Positions 28,855 through 40,082 of a stretch of DNA of 64,000 nt are shown here, one piece after another (within the stretch, counting starts at the first letter, position 1; each line of letters starts with the position of its first letter). The translations under genes were made by a program, and so were the position numbers. Source of the stretch: CBDFHB01 sp965250115 (lineage in GTDB: Bacteria > Acidobacteriota > Vicinamibacteria > Marinacidobacterales > SMYC01). Under the pieces are notes generated by a model, which saw nothing but the letters and a program-made list of their open reading frames with translations, was not told the origin of the DNA and did no database searches. The DNA lies in assembly GCA_965250115.1 (NCBI GenBank), contig CBDFNJ010000001.1:992001-1056000 (forward strand), read 5' to 3'.

Positions 28855-31275
28855 CTAGTGAGCAACCGACTCACCTGAGACCGGCCCCTCCTCGGTCAAA
28901 TCCGGGAGCGGATCGGTCTCGCTAACCCGCTTCAGAGGTGTCGTCAGGGCGATATCGAAAACCTCGTCGACCGTGTCTACGAGGTGAATCTCCAGCTGCT
29001 TGCGAATGTCTTCCGGGATCTCAGTTAGGTCCTTCTCGTTGTCGCGCGGCAAGATGATCTGGAAGATCCCGGCGCGGTGTGCCGCGAGGAGCTTCTCCTT
29101 GACGCCCCCGATAGGATAAACCTTGCCCCGGAGTGTAATCTCTCCCGTCATCGCCACATCGCTGTGGACCGGGACCGCACTGAGAATCGAGAGGAGCGCC
29201 GTTGCCAAGGTGATGCCGGCCGAAGGGCCGTCCTTCGGGATGGCTCCTTCGGGAACGTGCAGGTGGATGTCGAGCTTCTTGTGGAAATCGGTCGGCAAAC
29301 CGTAGCGACGTGCCCGGGAGCGAATGACCGATACGGCCGTGCGGGCGGATTCCTGCATCACTTCGCCGAGCTTTCCCGTGATCGTCAGGTCTCCCTTTCC
29401 CGGCATCAGCGTGGCTTCTGTGGTCAGGAGCTCGCCTCCGACTTCGGTCCAAGCGAGTCCAGTGGCGATTCCAATCTCGGCCTCGCCCTGCCTGCTCCGC
29501 GGCCGAAACTTCGGAACACCCAGGTAGCTGGCAATGCTCGCCTCGTCGACGCTGACCTCGAGCGCAGCGCCTTCCTTGACGATCCTGCGGACCACTTTGC
29601 GGAAGACGGAAGCTATCTCTCTTTCGAGGCTTCTTACGCCCGCTTCGCGGGTGTAGCTGCGAATGATCTCGACGATGGCGTCATCCGCCAAGGTCACTTT
29701 CTTGTTCTTGAGGCCGTTGGCCGCCATTTGCTTGGCGACGAGGAATCTTTTCGCGATCTCGACCTTCTCCTCCTCGGTATATCCAGGAAGTCTGATCACC
29801 TCGAGCCGGTCCATCAATGCCTGAGGCATGTTCTGCATGACGTTGGCCGTCGCGATAAACATGACGTTCGACAGGTCGTACTCGACGTCGAGATAGTGGT
29901 CCTGGAACGAGTGGTTTTGCTCGGGGTCGAGAACCTCGAGAAGCGCGGCCGCGGGATCGCCGCGGAAGTCCATGCTCATTTTGTCGACTTCGTCGAGCAA
30001 GATGAGAGGGTTCACGGTGCCCGCCTTCTTCATCATTTGAACCATCTGCCCCGGAAACGCGCCGATATAGGTTCGGCGGTGGCCACGGACTTCCGCCTCG
30101 TCCCGGACGCCTCCGAGTGACAAACGCACGAATTTGCGATTCGTGGCCCGCGCCACCGAACGAGCCAGCGAAGTCTTGCCGACGCCGGGAGGGCCGACGA
30201 GACACAGGATCGGACCTCGCTGCTTCTTGACGAGCTGGCGTACGGCGAGCAACTCGATGATTCGGTCTTTGACCTTTGCAAGGCCGTAGTGATCTTCATC
30301 CAGGATACGCTCGGCTCGGCCGATGTCACGGCTCTCGCGAGTTCTCTTGTGCCACGGCACTGCCAGTAGCCAATCGAGGTAGCTGCGTGAGACGGTCGCT
30401 TCCGCCGACATCGGCGGCATGGCCTCGAGCCGTTTGAGCTCGGCGAGCGCTTTCTCCTCGGCCTCCTTGCTCATCTTGGATTCGGTAATTTTTGTCTCGA
30501 GCTCTTCCGTCTCGTTCAACTTGTCGTCCTTGCGGCCGAGCTCTTTCTGGATCGCCTTCATCTTCTCGTTGAGGTAGTACTCCTTCTGGGCACGCTCCAT
30601 CTGTTTGCGGACGCGACCCTGGACGCGTCGGTCTACCTGCAGTTTGTCGACTGCGAGCTCGAGAACGCCCGCGACGCGAGTCAACCGCTCGACGGGATTC
30701 CAGATCTCGAGAAGGTTCTGTTTCTCGTCGACGGTCATCACCAGATGCGAAGCGATCGTATCTGAGAGCTTGCCCGGGTCGTCGACCTGTACCGCGGCGT
30801 TTTTGACTTCGCTCTGGAGATTGTTGGCGAGCTTCACGTATTGTTCGAAGAGGGAGACCACTTTGCTCATCAGTTCGTCGGAGCCTGTGGCTTGCTCCTT
30901 CGGATTCGGAACGGTCTTTACGACAACCTTGAAGAAACCCTCCTCGTCACGGCACTCTATAGCCCTGCCGCGATCCACTCCTTCGACCAATACCTTGATG
31001 TTACCGTCGGGCAGCTTTACCGATTGCAGGATGTTGGACACCGTGCCCACGGTGTAGATATCCGGCCCCCCGGGATCGTCCGTCGTTGCGTCGTGCTGCG
31101 CCGCGAGAAAGATACGCCGGTCGTGGGCAACGGCGTATTCGAGCGCCCGAACCGAAGAAGACCGCCCGATCACGAACGGCATCATCATATAGGGGAAGAT
31201 CACCACGTCCCGCAGTGGGACCATCGGCAAAGTCTCGTAGATTTCGGTACGGTCCTTGCTCTTCGTTCCGAACAT
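28855..31275 (-). CDS. lon: ATP-dependent protease Lon
   Basis: An 806-residue protease with all three parts: N-terminal substrate domain (LPMVPLRDVVIFPYMMMPF), AAA+ domain (Walker A GPPGVGKTSLARS, Walker B LILLDEVDKM) and C-terminal protease domain with the catalytic Ser in PKDGPSAGITLA and the Lys in PIGGVKEKLLAAHRAG. It degrades damaged and regulatory proteins. The ATG at 31275 (MFGTKSKD) has GAGG close upstream and is preferred over an in-frame TTG at 31323. It follows clpX with a gap of about 110-160 bp, which may hold its own promoter. Confidence 0.96.
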   Translation of the reverse strand: MFGTKSKDRTEIYETLPMVPLRDVVIFPYMMMPFVIGRSSSVRALEYAVAHDRRIFLAAQHDATTDDPGGPDIYTVGTVSNILQSVKLPDGNIKVLVEGVDRGRAIECRDEEGFFKVVVKTVPNPKEQATGSDELMSKVVSLFEQYVKLANNLQSEVKNAAVQVDDPGKLSDTIASHLVMTVDEKQNLLEIWNPVERLTRVAGVLELAVDKLQVDRRVQGRVRKQMERAQKEYYLNEKMKAIQKELGRKDDKLNETEELETKITESKMSKEAEEKALAELKRLEAMPPMSAEATVSRSYLDWLLAVPWHKRTRESRDIGRAERILDEDHYGLAKVKDRIIELLAVRQLVKKQRGPILCLVGPPGVGKTSLARSVARATNRKFVRLSLGGVRDEAEVRGHRRTYIGAFPGQMVQMMKKAGTVNPLILLDEVDKMSMDFRGDPAAALLEVLDPEQNHSFQDHYLDVEYDLSNVMFIATANVMQNMPQALMDRLEVIRLPGYTEEEKVEIAKRFLVAKQMAANGLKNKKVTLADDAIVEIIRSYTREAGVRSLEREIASVFRKVVRRIVKEGAALEVSVDEASIASYLGVPKFRPRSRQGEAEIGIATGLAWTEVGGELLTTEATLMPGKGDLTITGKLGEVMQESARTAVSVIRSRARRYGLPTDFHKKLDIHLHVPEGAIPKDGPSAGITLATALLSILSAVPVHSDVAMTGEITLRGKVYPIGGVKEKLLAAHRAGIFQIILPRDNEKDLTEIPEDIRKQLEIHLVDTVDEVFDIALTTPLKRVSETDPLPDLTEEGPVSGESVAH

Positions 31276-31432
31276 GTTCCTCGTCGGTGCTTGGGTATTT
31301 TTGTCGAGTGTGTTCCGGTCCAACCAGCCCAGGCCGGTTCACGAACGGAGTTGCAAATTGGGGAAAATCAGCTCGTTTCGATAAACGGCAGGCGCTTCTG
31401 ATTTGTGCTGTGAATCCGAGTCAATCGGCCTT

Positions 31433-32683
<1,251 letters not shown>

Positions 32684-32712
32684 AATAGCTCCCGTCTCGA
32701 TGCGGTCGCGGC

Positions 32713-33294
32713 CTAGACTCGCCGGTCGATCACCTGATCGATGATCCCGTACTCCCGGGCCACTTCCGCGGTCATGATGAAATCGCGCTCCACGTCCTGC
32801 TCGATTTTCGCGATGTCCTGTCCGGTATGCTTGGCCACGATCTCGTTCAGACGTTGTCGAGTGCGGAGGATCTCCTTCGCCTGAATGTTGATATCGGTAG
32901 CCTGGCCCTGGGCGCCACCCGATGGCTGATGGATGACTACCCGAGAATTGGGTAGCGCGAAGCGTTTTCCGGGCGAGCCGGCTGCGAGCAGCACGGCCGC
33001 CATACTCGCCGCCTGACCGAGGCAATAGGTCGTGACGTCGGGACGGATGAACTGCAGAGTGTCGTATATCGCCAAGCCCGCCGTAACCGAGCCTCCCGGA
33101 CTGTTGATGTAGATGGAAATCTCCTTCTCCGGATCCTCGGCCTCGAGGAACAGGAGCTGGGCGACGACCAAATTGGCCAAACCGTCGTCGATGGGAGTGC
33201 CAATGAAAATAATATTGTCTTTGAGTAAGCGCGAAAAAATATCGTACGCGCGCTCACCCCGGTTGGTCTGCTCGACCACCATCGGGATTAGCAT
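32713..33294 (-). CDS. clpP: ATP-dependent Clp protease proteolytic subunit
   Basis: A 193-residue serine peptidase with the complete triad Ser97 (GQAASMAAVLL), His122 (VVIHQPSGG) and Asp171. It forms the tetradecameric barrel that works with ClpX. There is almost no N-terminal propeptide (MLIPMVVEQTNRGERAYDIF). It lies 13 bp after tig on the same strand. Confidence 0.98.
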   Translation of the reverse strand: MLIPMVVEQTNRGERAYDIFSRLLKDNIIFIGTPIDDGLANLVVAQLLFLEAEDPEKEISIYINSPGGSVTAGLAIYDTLQFIRPDVTTYCLGQAASMAAVLLAAGSPGKRFALPNSRVVIHQPSGGAQGQATDINIQAKEILRTRQRLNEIVAKHTGQDIAKIEQDVERDFIMTAEVAREYGIIDQVIDRRV

Positions 33295-33307
33295 GTAAGT
33301 TCAACCC

Positions 33308-34597
33308 CTATTTAAGTTTAGCATGTTGCATTACGAAGTCAACAGCCTTGTCACGGCGTTGTCTTCCCTTAAGTCGTTCTAGGCTACCGTCTTTGAGCAT
33401 TTGAGCCCGCACCGCCTCGGGGCTCTTCTCGACCGCTTCCGCTATCCGCTTTATTTCCTCTTCGGCCTCTTGCTCGCTCGCCTGGAGACCCTCGTGCTGA
33501 GCGATCTTGTCGAGAATCAGAGTCGCTTTTACACCGGCTTCTGCAGCGGGTCGCTGTTCCTGGCGCATGGTGCGCCAATCGATGCCCGTCTGGCTGGGAT
33601 CGATCCCGCGCTGATAAAGGTCCCTGGCGGCAGCTTCCACCCGGCCCTCGAGCTCGAGATCGACGAGGGACTCGGGAGCGTCGAATGGGTTGGCCTCGAT
33701 GAGTTTTCCGAGAAGACGGTGCCGGAGCTCCTGCTCGTCGTTTTGGGCCGCGCGCGCTTCGCCCTGTGCTCTGAGCGCTGCTTTGAGCTCCTCCAGCGTC
33801 TCGTAGTCGCCGAGATCCTTCGCGAGCTCGTCGTCCGCTTCCGGTATTACCTTTTGCTTGAGCTCGCCGAGGTCGAAGCTGACGTCGAAGGTCTTCCCTG
33901 CCCGAGCCGGGTCGGGGTGATCCCCCGCGAAGGCCGCGCTGAAGGTCAGCTTGGCGCCGGGCTCTCTATCCTGGAGCTTCTCGTGAAGCACTTCGTGATA
34001 GGCGTTGGAGCCCACTTCGATAGAGATACCCTCGTGAACCTGTTCCTTGCCGCCCGTCTGCGGTCTTTCCGTCAGATTGCCCATGACGAAATCGTGGTCC
34101 TGTGCGCCCCGGTCCTCGATCGGGTCGAATCGCGCATTCTCCTCTCGAATGCTTTCGATGCCTTTCTCGATGTGCTCGTCCGTGACCTCCGTCTTGGGTC
34201 GCTCGGCCTCGAGACCCTTGTACGTCTTGACTTCGATCTCGGGAATGACCTCGAAAGTAGCGCGAAAGCGCAGAGGTTTGCCGAGCTCGGACTCGAGGTT
34301 GGATATCGATGGGTCGTTGAGCGGATAGAGCTTCTTCTCCCGGATCGCCTCATTAAGCGCGTTGGAGACGAGATCCTGCACCGCCTGATTCAGAACGTCC
34401 GAGTGGAACCTCTGGCGAATAACGTCCTTCGGTATCTTGCCCTTGCGAAAACCGGGAAGTCGGATACTCCGCCTCAGCTTGTCGACGCCGCGGTCGAACT
34501 CTTCGCTCAGGCTTTCCTCGGGAAGCTCGATGTCGAGGTGGCGGAGCGACGAGCCCTCTTCCTCGTAGTCAACCTTCAACGAACCGGGTCTCCTCAT
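33308..34597 (-). CDS. tig: Trigger factor
   Basis: A 429-residue ribosome-bound chaperone. The ribosome-docking signature GFRKGKIPKDVI is at about residue 49. The peptidyl-prolyl isomerase-like domain (about 155-240) and the C-terminal chaperone arms follow. The isomerase domain is divergent, so only chaperone activity is secure. It is the first protein gene of tig-clpP-clpX-lon and starts 10 bp after the end of tRNA-Leu(UAG), which may be processed from the same transcript. Confidence 0.95.
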   Translation of the reverse strand: MRRPGSLKVDYEEEGSSLRHLDIELPEESLSEEFDRGVDKLRRSIRLPGFRKGKIPKDVIRQRFHSDVLNQAVQDLVSNALNEAIREKKLYPLNDPSISNLESELGKPLRFRATFEVIPEIEVKTYKGLEAERPKTEVTDEHIEKGIESIREENARFDPIEDRGAQDHDFVMGNLTERPQTGGKEQVHEGISIEVGSNAYHEVLHEKLQDREPGAKLTFSAAFAGDHPDPARAGKTFDVSFDLGELKQKVIPEADDELAKDLGDYETLEELKAALRAQGEARAAQNDEQELRHRLLGKLIEANPFDAPESLVDLELEGRVEAAARDLYQRGIDPSQTGIDWRTMRQEQRPAAEAGVKATLILDKIAQHEGLQASEQEAEEEIKRIAEAVEKSPEAVRAQMLKDGSLERLKGRQRRDKAVDFVMQHAKLK

Positions 34598-34607
34598 ATA
34601 CAGATGA

Positions 34608-34692
34608 TGGTGCGAAAGGGGGGATTCGAACCCCCACGGGTTGCCCCACTGGATCCTAAGTCCAGCGCGTCTGCCAATTCCGCCACTTTCGC
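34608..34692 (-). tRNA. tRNA-Leu (anticodon UAG)
   Basis: An 85-nt gene with acceptor stem GCGAAAG/CTTTCGC, D-loop TGGCAGAC, anticodon stem CTGGA/TCCAG enclosing loop CTTAGGA (anticodon TAG at loop positions 3-5), the long leucine-type variable arm, T-loop GGTTCGAAT and an encoded 3' ACCA. It reads CUA and probably other CUN codons. It lies just upstream of tig on the same strand. Confidence 0.97.
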
Positions 34693-34844
34693 ACGGGAGT
34701 CCTTGTCAATGAGAGAGAAGTGGAAGGAGGCGTGAAAGACGTTCAAGCTGGCCAATGTTGCGACCGCCCATTGTAGACAGGAGGCCGGGCGCCGTCAATC
34801 CAGGTTTCTTTTTTGGTAAGATCGCGTCCTACGAGAGGGTTACG

Positions 34845-35573
34845 ATGACAGACGGCTCACACGGTTGGCTGAAGGAGATCCTTCACTTTTCCTCGGATCG
34901 CAGTCTCACTGTGCTCCTCTATGCCCTCCTTCTCTTGATCTTTGTCGTCGATCCCTTCCTCTCCGATACCGCCCTCGGCAGAATCGTCATCGACGGCTTC
35001 TTCATCCTCATCCTTTTGAGCGGTGCGCTGGCGGTACGCCGCTTTCGGCGCCTCTCCCTTGTCGCCGCGCTCTTCATCTTGTTGGGGCGCTTGTTCTTCT
35101 ACATCGAACCGACTCGCTCGGTCATCCTGATCGGGACGACGCTTACCGTGCTCTACCTGATCTTCGCCTGTATGGGGATTTTGAGACAGGTCTTTGCGCG
35201 CGGGCGGATCACTCGAAGTCGCATCGAGGGCGCCATAGCCGTGTATCTGCTTCTCGGGTTGACGTTCGGACTCGTATACGCGCTCATCTTCCTGGTCGAG
35301 CCGACGGCCTTCGATCTGCCCGCGCTCGATCTAAGCGTGGACCCACGGGCTCGCCTCGACCGCGTGCTCGGTCAGTTCTCCTATTTCAGCTTCATTACGC
35401 TGACGACGGTGGGCTTCGGTGATATCACGCCACTGAGCGGCCTCGCCAAGCAATTCGCGGTGCTCGAAGGCCTCATCGGTCAGCTCTATCCAGCGATTCT
35501 TTTGGCGCGACTCGTTTCGATGGAGCTCGCGCAGTCGGTTCGAGCGCCGACGGAAGGGGACGAGGAGCCATGA
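34845..35573 (+). CDS. Two-transmembrane-pore potassium channel-like protein
   Basis: A 242-residue membrane protein with hydrophobic segments near residues 22-42, 45-62, 70-88, 92-115, 130-150 and a final pore-helix pair. The selectivity filter TVGFGD is seen in FITLTTVGFGDITPLSG at about residue 195, followed by the inner helix. The chosen ATG (MTDGSHGW) has GAGAGGG eight bases upstream; the frame is open to 34755 without membrane character. GFG instead of GYG is common in bacterial channels. No cytosolic gating domain is visible. Confidence 0.85.
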   Translation: MTDGSHGWLKEILHFSSDRSLTVLLYALLLLIFVVDPFLSDTALGRIVIDGFFILILLSGALAVRRFRRLSLVAALFILLGRLFFYIEPTRSVILIGTTLTVLYLIFACMGILRQVFARGRITRSRIEGAIAVYLLLGLTFGLVYALIFLVEPTAFDLPALDLSVDPRARLDRVLGQFSYFSFITLTTVGFGDITPLSGLAKQFAVLEGLIGQLYPAILLARLVSMELAQSVRAPTEGDEEP

Positions 35574-35679
35574 GTCTCGATCTGGGAACCACGACTGAAT
35601 GTTCTCGGCTTTGATTTGTCCCGCTCCTCCCGCCCCCCTATAATCAGCCCCGCCCTTCGACGCCGCCTGGGAGGTCCAT

Positions 35680-37709
35680 ATGCTGCCGCGAAATCGAGTC
35701 GTCATTCCTCTGCTTCTCTTGTTCGGGATCGCCATCGACGCATCCGCTCAAGAGGAAGCGCTCTCTCCCCGAAACGCCAACTACCGGATCGAAGTCGAGC
35801 TCCATCCGGAGACGAAGATGCTCGAAGGGAAACTTACCCTCACCTGGCGCAACATCCAGGAGATTCCGACCGACGAGATGCGCTTCCACCTTTATTGGAA
35901 CGCGCGTGGCGGAACAACCGGAGCACGTGGCTTCTGGAGTCCCGCCACGGAAGTCGCGGTCGAAGCCTTCAGAACCCGAAGGAGGGTGACTACAGCTATA
36001 GCAACGTCACTTCCATCAAGCTCCTTCCCGATATCGGAGTACCCGCTCTTGATCTGACGAGCCAGTCGCGGTTCGAGGCACCCGACGACGGCAATCCCGA
36101 GGACCGCACGCTCATGGTGGTTGCCCTTCCCGAGCCCGTCGAGCCGACAGATATCGCGCAAGTCGAGATCGAGTGGGACGCGAGAATCCCGCGGACCTTC
36201 GACCGCACTGGTTTTCGCGGAGATTTCTTTTTCCTCGCGCAGTGGTTTCCGAAACTCGCGGTTCTCGAAGAGAACGGCTGGAACGCGCATCAGTTCCATA
36301 CGGCGACAGAGTTCTACTCGGACTACGGCGAGTACGATGTCTACATCACCGTGCCGAGCAGGTTCGTGGTCGGTGCGACGGGTCGAGAGGTCGAAAAGAA
36401 GGAGATCACGGAGGGACGGACGACTTATCGCTACCAGCAGGCGGACGTTCACGACTTCGCCTGGACGGCGAGCCCCGATTACATCGCAGTCGTCGAACGC
36501 TTCGATGAGCCGCCTCTTCCTCCCGTCGACATGCGTCTCCTCCTCCAGCCCGAGCACGAGGAGCAAGCGGCGCGACACTTCGAAGCGACGCGCGTGGCGC
36601 TCCGCAACTACGGCACCTGGTATGGTGCCTACCCCTACGGCCACGTCACGATCGTGGACCCCGCCTACGGAAGCGGTACGGGTGGAATGGAGTACCCGAC
36701 GTTTTTTACCGCGGGAACGCGCCTATTCAATCCTTTCGGCGGCGGCTCGCCGGAGGGCGTGACGGTGCACGAGCGCGGCCACCAGTTCTGGTACGGCATC
36801 GTGGGCAACAACGAGTTCGAGCACGCGTGGCTCGACGAGGGCTTCACTACCTTTTCGACGGCGCGCGCGATGGAGGTGGCCTACGGCGATCGCTCCTACA
36901 TGAAGCGTTACCTGAATCCGCGGGGGACCGACCAGATTGGCGACTTTCTCCCGGTGTTGTTCGACGACGTCAAGATCGATCGGATGGTCGGAGGCAATCG
37001 CCTCGACGGCTATCGGGGTGCCGCGACCCACGATGTCCAGTCGACGCCGATCTATCAGTACTACCCCGAGACCGCGAGCCCTCACAGCTATGGCAAGACG
37101 GCGCTTTGGCTCGCAACGCTCGAACGCTACCTCGGTTGGGACAGGCTTCAGCGCATCATGTCGACGTTCTTCGAGCGCTACAAGTTCGGACATCCCAGGC
37201 CTCAGGACTTTTTCGACATCGCCAACGAGATGAGCGGCCAGGATTTGACGTGGTTCTTCGACCAAGTGCACCGGAGCTCGAACGAGTTCGACTATGGGAT
37301 CGAGTCGGTGAAGAGCGAGTCGCTGAAAGTCCGCGGTTTCGTGGAGCAGGGTGACAAGCTCGTTCACCAGGACGGCGCCGAGGAGCCGGCAGAATACCGG
37401 ACGGAAGTCGTCGTTCGTCGGTACGGTGGCGCGACGTTTCCCGTCGAGGTCTTGTTGGTCTTCGAGGACGGTAGCGAAGTGAGCAGAGAGTGGGACGGCC
37501 TGAGTCGCTGGGAGCTATATGTCGAGGAGCGGCGCGCGAAGCTCAGCTACGCGGTCGTTGACCTGGAGCGCAAGCTCCTCCTCGACCTCAATTACACCAA
37601 CAATTCCAAGCTCCTCGAGCCTCGAGCCAGGCTGCCCGCACGAAAGTGGGCGTCGAAGTGGATGATCTGGCTCCAGGATCTTCTCGTGACGTTCTCATTC
37701 TTCAGCTAG
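35680..37709 (+). pseudogene. M1-family metallopeptidase with a 2-bp frameshift
   Basis: The two halves form one M1 aminopeptidase-like protein of about 675 residues. A signal peptide ending IDASAQ starts at 35680. After MRFHLYWNA the frame breaks at CGCGCG (35901-35906); removing one CG continues directly as WRNNRSTWLLESR in the other frame, which then runs to 37709. The catalytic parts are intact: GGMEYPTFF (exopeptidase GxMEN-like) and the zinc site HERGHQFW...HAWLDEG (HExxH-18-E). Either a dinucleotide slippage has inactivated the gene or the extra CG is an assembly error. It would act in the periplasm on peptides. The next gene starts 12 bp downstream. Confidence 0.85.
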
Positions 37710-37721
37710 GAGGAGGAGTTG

Positions 37722-38663
37722 ATGTCAGCCGTCCGAGCACTCTTTGGTGGATTGGGGAAAGTCCTCGCGTCCCCTAGCCTCGTCTTGTGGCTGTGGATCG
37801 TCAATCTCGTCGTCGCTCTCCCTTTCGCCGCCCTCATGGCGAGCTCACTCCGGGAGTCCATCGAGGAAAGCCTCGTACACGAGAAGCTCAGACGAGGCTT
37901 CGACATGGGCTGGTACGGCGAGTTCATCGCCGAGGCGAAGGGTATCGAGCAAACCTTCACACCGAGCATCGTCGGCGCCGGTGCCTTCTTCGACAATATC
38001 GAGGCGTGGTTCAACGGCAAGCTCTTCGAGCTGACGCCGGGTCTTGTGGGTATCGGGATGATCTATGCGCTGGTCTGGACCCTCTTTCTCGGAGGAATCT
38101 TCCATCGCTTCAGCGCGGGTGCGGGTCTGTTCCGGCTCGGCGAGTTCTTCCAACAGGGTGGTGCTTTCTTCTTCCGCTACCTGCGCCTCGCCCTGGTCTC
38201 CGCCGTGCTCTACTACGGGGTCTATCAATTTGCGGCTTGGCTGTTTTCGAAGATTGCCGAAACTTCGAGAGACGTGACCGTCGAGGAGAACGTCTTCGCC
38301 TATGTCGTCGCGGGCTCGGTGCTCGTCGTCTTCATGCTCACCTTCGTTAATATGGTCTTCGACTACGCCAAGATCGCGACCTATCGAGAGAACCGTCGGA
38401 GCATGCTCGTGGCTACGCTCACGGGCTTCGGATTCGTTCTTTCGAATCTCGGCAGGACGCTGACGCTCTACTATGGTCTCGGCGCTGTCGGGATCGCGCT
38501 CTTGCTCCTCTACCAATCGATCGCGCCCGGCGTTTCTCAGGCCACGACCGTATCGGTCGCCTTCGCCTTCCTCGTCAGCCAGGCCTATCTCGTGGCCAAG
38601 CTCGCGCTACGCTTGACGTTCTACGCGAGTCAAATGACGCTCTACGGCGCCAATAGAAACTGA
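37722..38663 (+). CDS. Multi-pass membrane protein of unknown function
   Basis: A 313-residue protein with about six hydrophobic segments (near residues 20-42, 100-122, 140-165, 183-207, 232-258 and 265-290) and a large loop between the first two. A strong AGGAGG precedes the ATG at 37722. It begins 12 bp after the M1 peptidase stop and is probably co-transcribed with it. It resembles uncharacterised membrane proteins found beside peptidase genes; no motif that would give a function was recognised. Confidence 0.7.
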   Translation: MSAVRALFGGLGKVLASPSLVLWLWIVNLVVALPFAALMASSLRESIEESLVHEKLRRGFDMGWYGEFIAEAKGIEQTFTPSIVGAGAFFDNIEAWFNGKLFELTPGLVGIGMIYALVWTLFLGGIFHRFSAGAGLFRLGEFFQQGGAFFFRYLRLALVSAVLYYGVYQFAAWLFSKIAETSRDVTVEENVFAYVVAGSVLVVFMLTFVNMVFDYAKIATYRENRRSMLVATLTGFGFVLSNLGRTLTLYYGLGAVGIALLLLYQSIAPGVSQATTVSVAFAFLVSQAYLVAKLALRLTFYASQMTLYGANRN

Positions 38664-38666
38664 AAC

Positions 38667-39125
38667 TTAACCCCCGCACGTCAAGTTCGCATAGGCGTCG
38701 AGACAAATCTGAAAGATCTGTACTTGCTCTCGGCGAACTTCCGAGACTTCGCCATGACCGCATCCGTTCGGATTTGGGTCCTTCTTGCAGCCTTCGGCCG
38801 GCAGTCCCTGCAACTGAACCTCGGCGTCGCAAGTGAAAACCATCGCCGTGCCCTGAAGCCTCAACCGGCCAATGCGGGGAACTTGTTCATTGGAATGCCA
38901 GTGGGGAGCTCCTTTGCACTCGGGACCCGTGGCGCTTCTGAACCGTGACACCGGGTAGATGGATTCCTCGAATATCAGAGCGTCGACCGTGGTCCTGGGC
39001 GAGGTGATTGGCGATGCGGCGACTTCAGCAGGGTCTTCGGTCGGAGGTTCCGTGAACTGCGTCGTGGTGTGTTTGCACGAGCACATGACCAGAAGGGCAA
39101 GCAACAGGGGGGTTCTTCGCACCAT
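38667..39125 (-). CDS. Small lipoprotein, function unknown
   Basis: A 152-residue protein. The signal peptide MVRRTPLLLALLVMCSC ends in a lipobox-like LLVMC; either of the two Cys could be the lipidated one. The mature part is polar and has six further Cys (for example TGPECKGAPHW, FTCDAEVQ, EGCKKDP, NGCGHG, FQICLDA, LTCGG), suggesting disulfides in the periplasm or outer membrane. The ATG at 39125 has GGAG six bases upstream. Its 3' end is convergent with the membrane protein gene, 3 bp apart. Confidence 0.6.
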   Translation of the reverse strand: MVRRTPLLLALLVMCSCKHTTTQFTEPPTEDPAEVAASPITSPRTTVDALIFEESIYPVSRFRSATGPECKGAPHWHSNEQVPRIGRLRLQGTAMVFTCDAEVQLQGLPAEGCKKDPNPNGCGHGEVSEVRREQVQIFQICLDAYANLTCGG

Positions 39126-39299
39126 ATAGTTCTCCACTGCGACGACTCACGGAGAGTCGGATGGGTTGGCTGGAATTTTCCGGGATGGCTTCCAGTGTAG
39201 CAGGCAGGGATCGGTTTGCGAACCCCGGCCGCTGCGAGTCCAGAGCGGAGAGAATGTCACACCTACTCGCAGCGCCTGCGATGAACGACGAACGGGACG

Positions 39300-40082
39300 T
39301 TATCGAGCGGACTGCATCACGCGCTCGGCGTCCTGGAGCGCATCCTGGCTCGTCTCCAGCCAACCACCCTGAAAGTGGTCGAGGTCGGCGATGAGCATGA
39401 TCACGGTCGAGAAGGCGAACATGAGCAGAAACGTCACCAGCGACGGTCTTGGCCCCGATAAGCCGGCTTGGTAGCCCACGGCCAACATGCCGGCGGCTGC
39501 GACGAGTAGTAGGGACACCCAGATGGTTACCGGCATCTGGCTGTAAAGAGCAGCCGCAACTCGATCCGTGTGTATATCGATGACGTCGTTGAGGGCCTGC
39601 AGCACGAGCGCATTAGTGGGGGCCGGGCGACTCTCGATTGCCTCCATCGCTTGCGACCACATGAGCCCGTGCAAGTCTTCCGAACGCCGAATGCCCGCGG
39701 CGAGCATCTCGGGCGTGGACGTGCGAACCACTTCCAAGCGCAGTTCTACGTAGTCGCGCAAGTGATCGCGGAGACGCTCCGCCCACGGTGGCCGCAGCAG
39801 ATCCGCGCGTAGGAACGCCGTGCTCACGGCGTTGGCTTCTTCGACAACGAGCTGCCGACGTGCGCCGAACCGCGAGGCGGCCGAGCCGAAAGTGAAGGCC
39901 AGCATGAACGCCGTAAGTGCAAAGAGGGAGCCGACGATCGTCCCCGCGCCGGAGGGAACTCCTGTCGCCCCGCCCGCGCGACGGAACGCGCCGAGCCGGT
40001 AGCCCAGCTCGGCCGCCAGGAGGGCACCGGCGAAGGTCGGGACCAGTACGTTCAAGACGGGCCACAGGTCGATAAGATTCAT
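39300..40082 (-). CDS. DUF4239 (bestrophin-like) membrane protein
   Basis: A 260-residue protein with two N-terminal membrane helices (LNVLVPTFAGALLAAELGY; VGSLFALTAFMLAFTFG) and two C-terminal ones (TIWVSLLLVAAAGMLAVGY; LVTFLLMFAFSTVIMLIADLD). The pattern SRFGARRQLVVEEANAVSTA followed by LR.D.LRDYVELRLE is the DUF4239 signature. The C-terminal LDHFQGGWLETSQDAL is also typical. The family is proposed to be bestrophin-like; transport function is unproven. The 222 bp upstream, up to the IS481 element, hold no recognised gene. Confidence 0.85.
   Translation of the reverse strand: MNLIDLWPVLNVLVPTFAGALLAAELGYRLGAFRRAGGATGVPSGAGTIVGSLFALTAFMLAFTFGSAASRFGARRQLVVEEANAVSTAFLRADLLRPPWAERLRDHLRDYVELRLEVVRTSTPEMLAAGIRRSEDLHGLMWSQAMEAIESRPAPTNALVLQALNDVIDIHTDRVAAALYSQMPVTIWVSLLLVAAAGMLAVGYQAGLSGPRPSLVTFLLMFAFSTVIMLIADLDHFQGGWLETSQDALQDAERVMQSAR

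Noticed and set aside
33401..34735. 444-codon open frame on the plus strand opposite tig
   Set aside because: It is the mirror of a well-supported trigger factor gene, has no recognisable motif, and results from the GC-rich third-position bias that keeps the opposite strand open.
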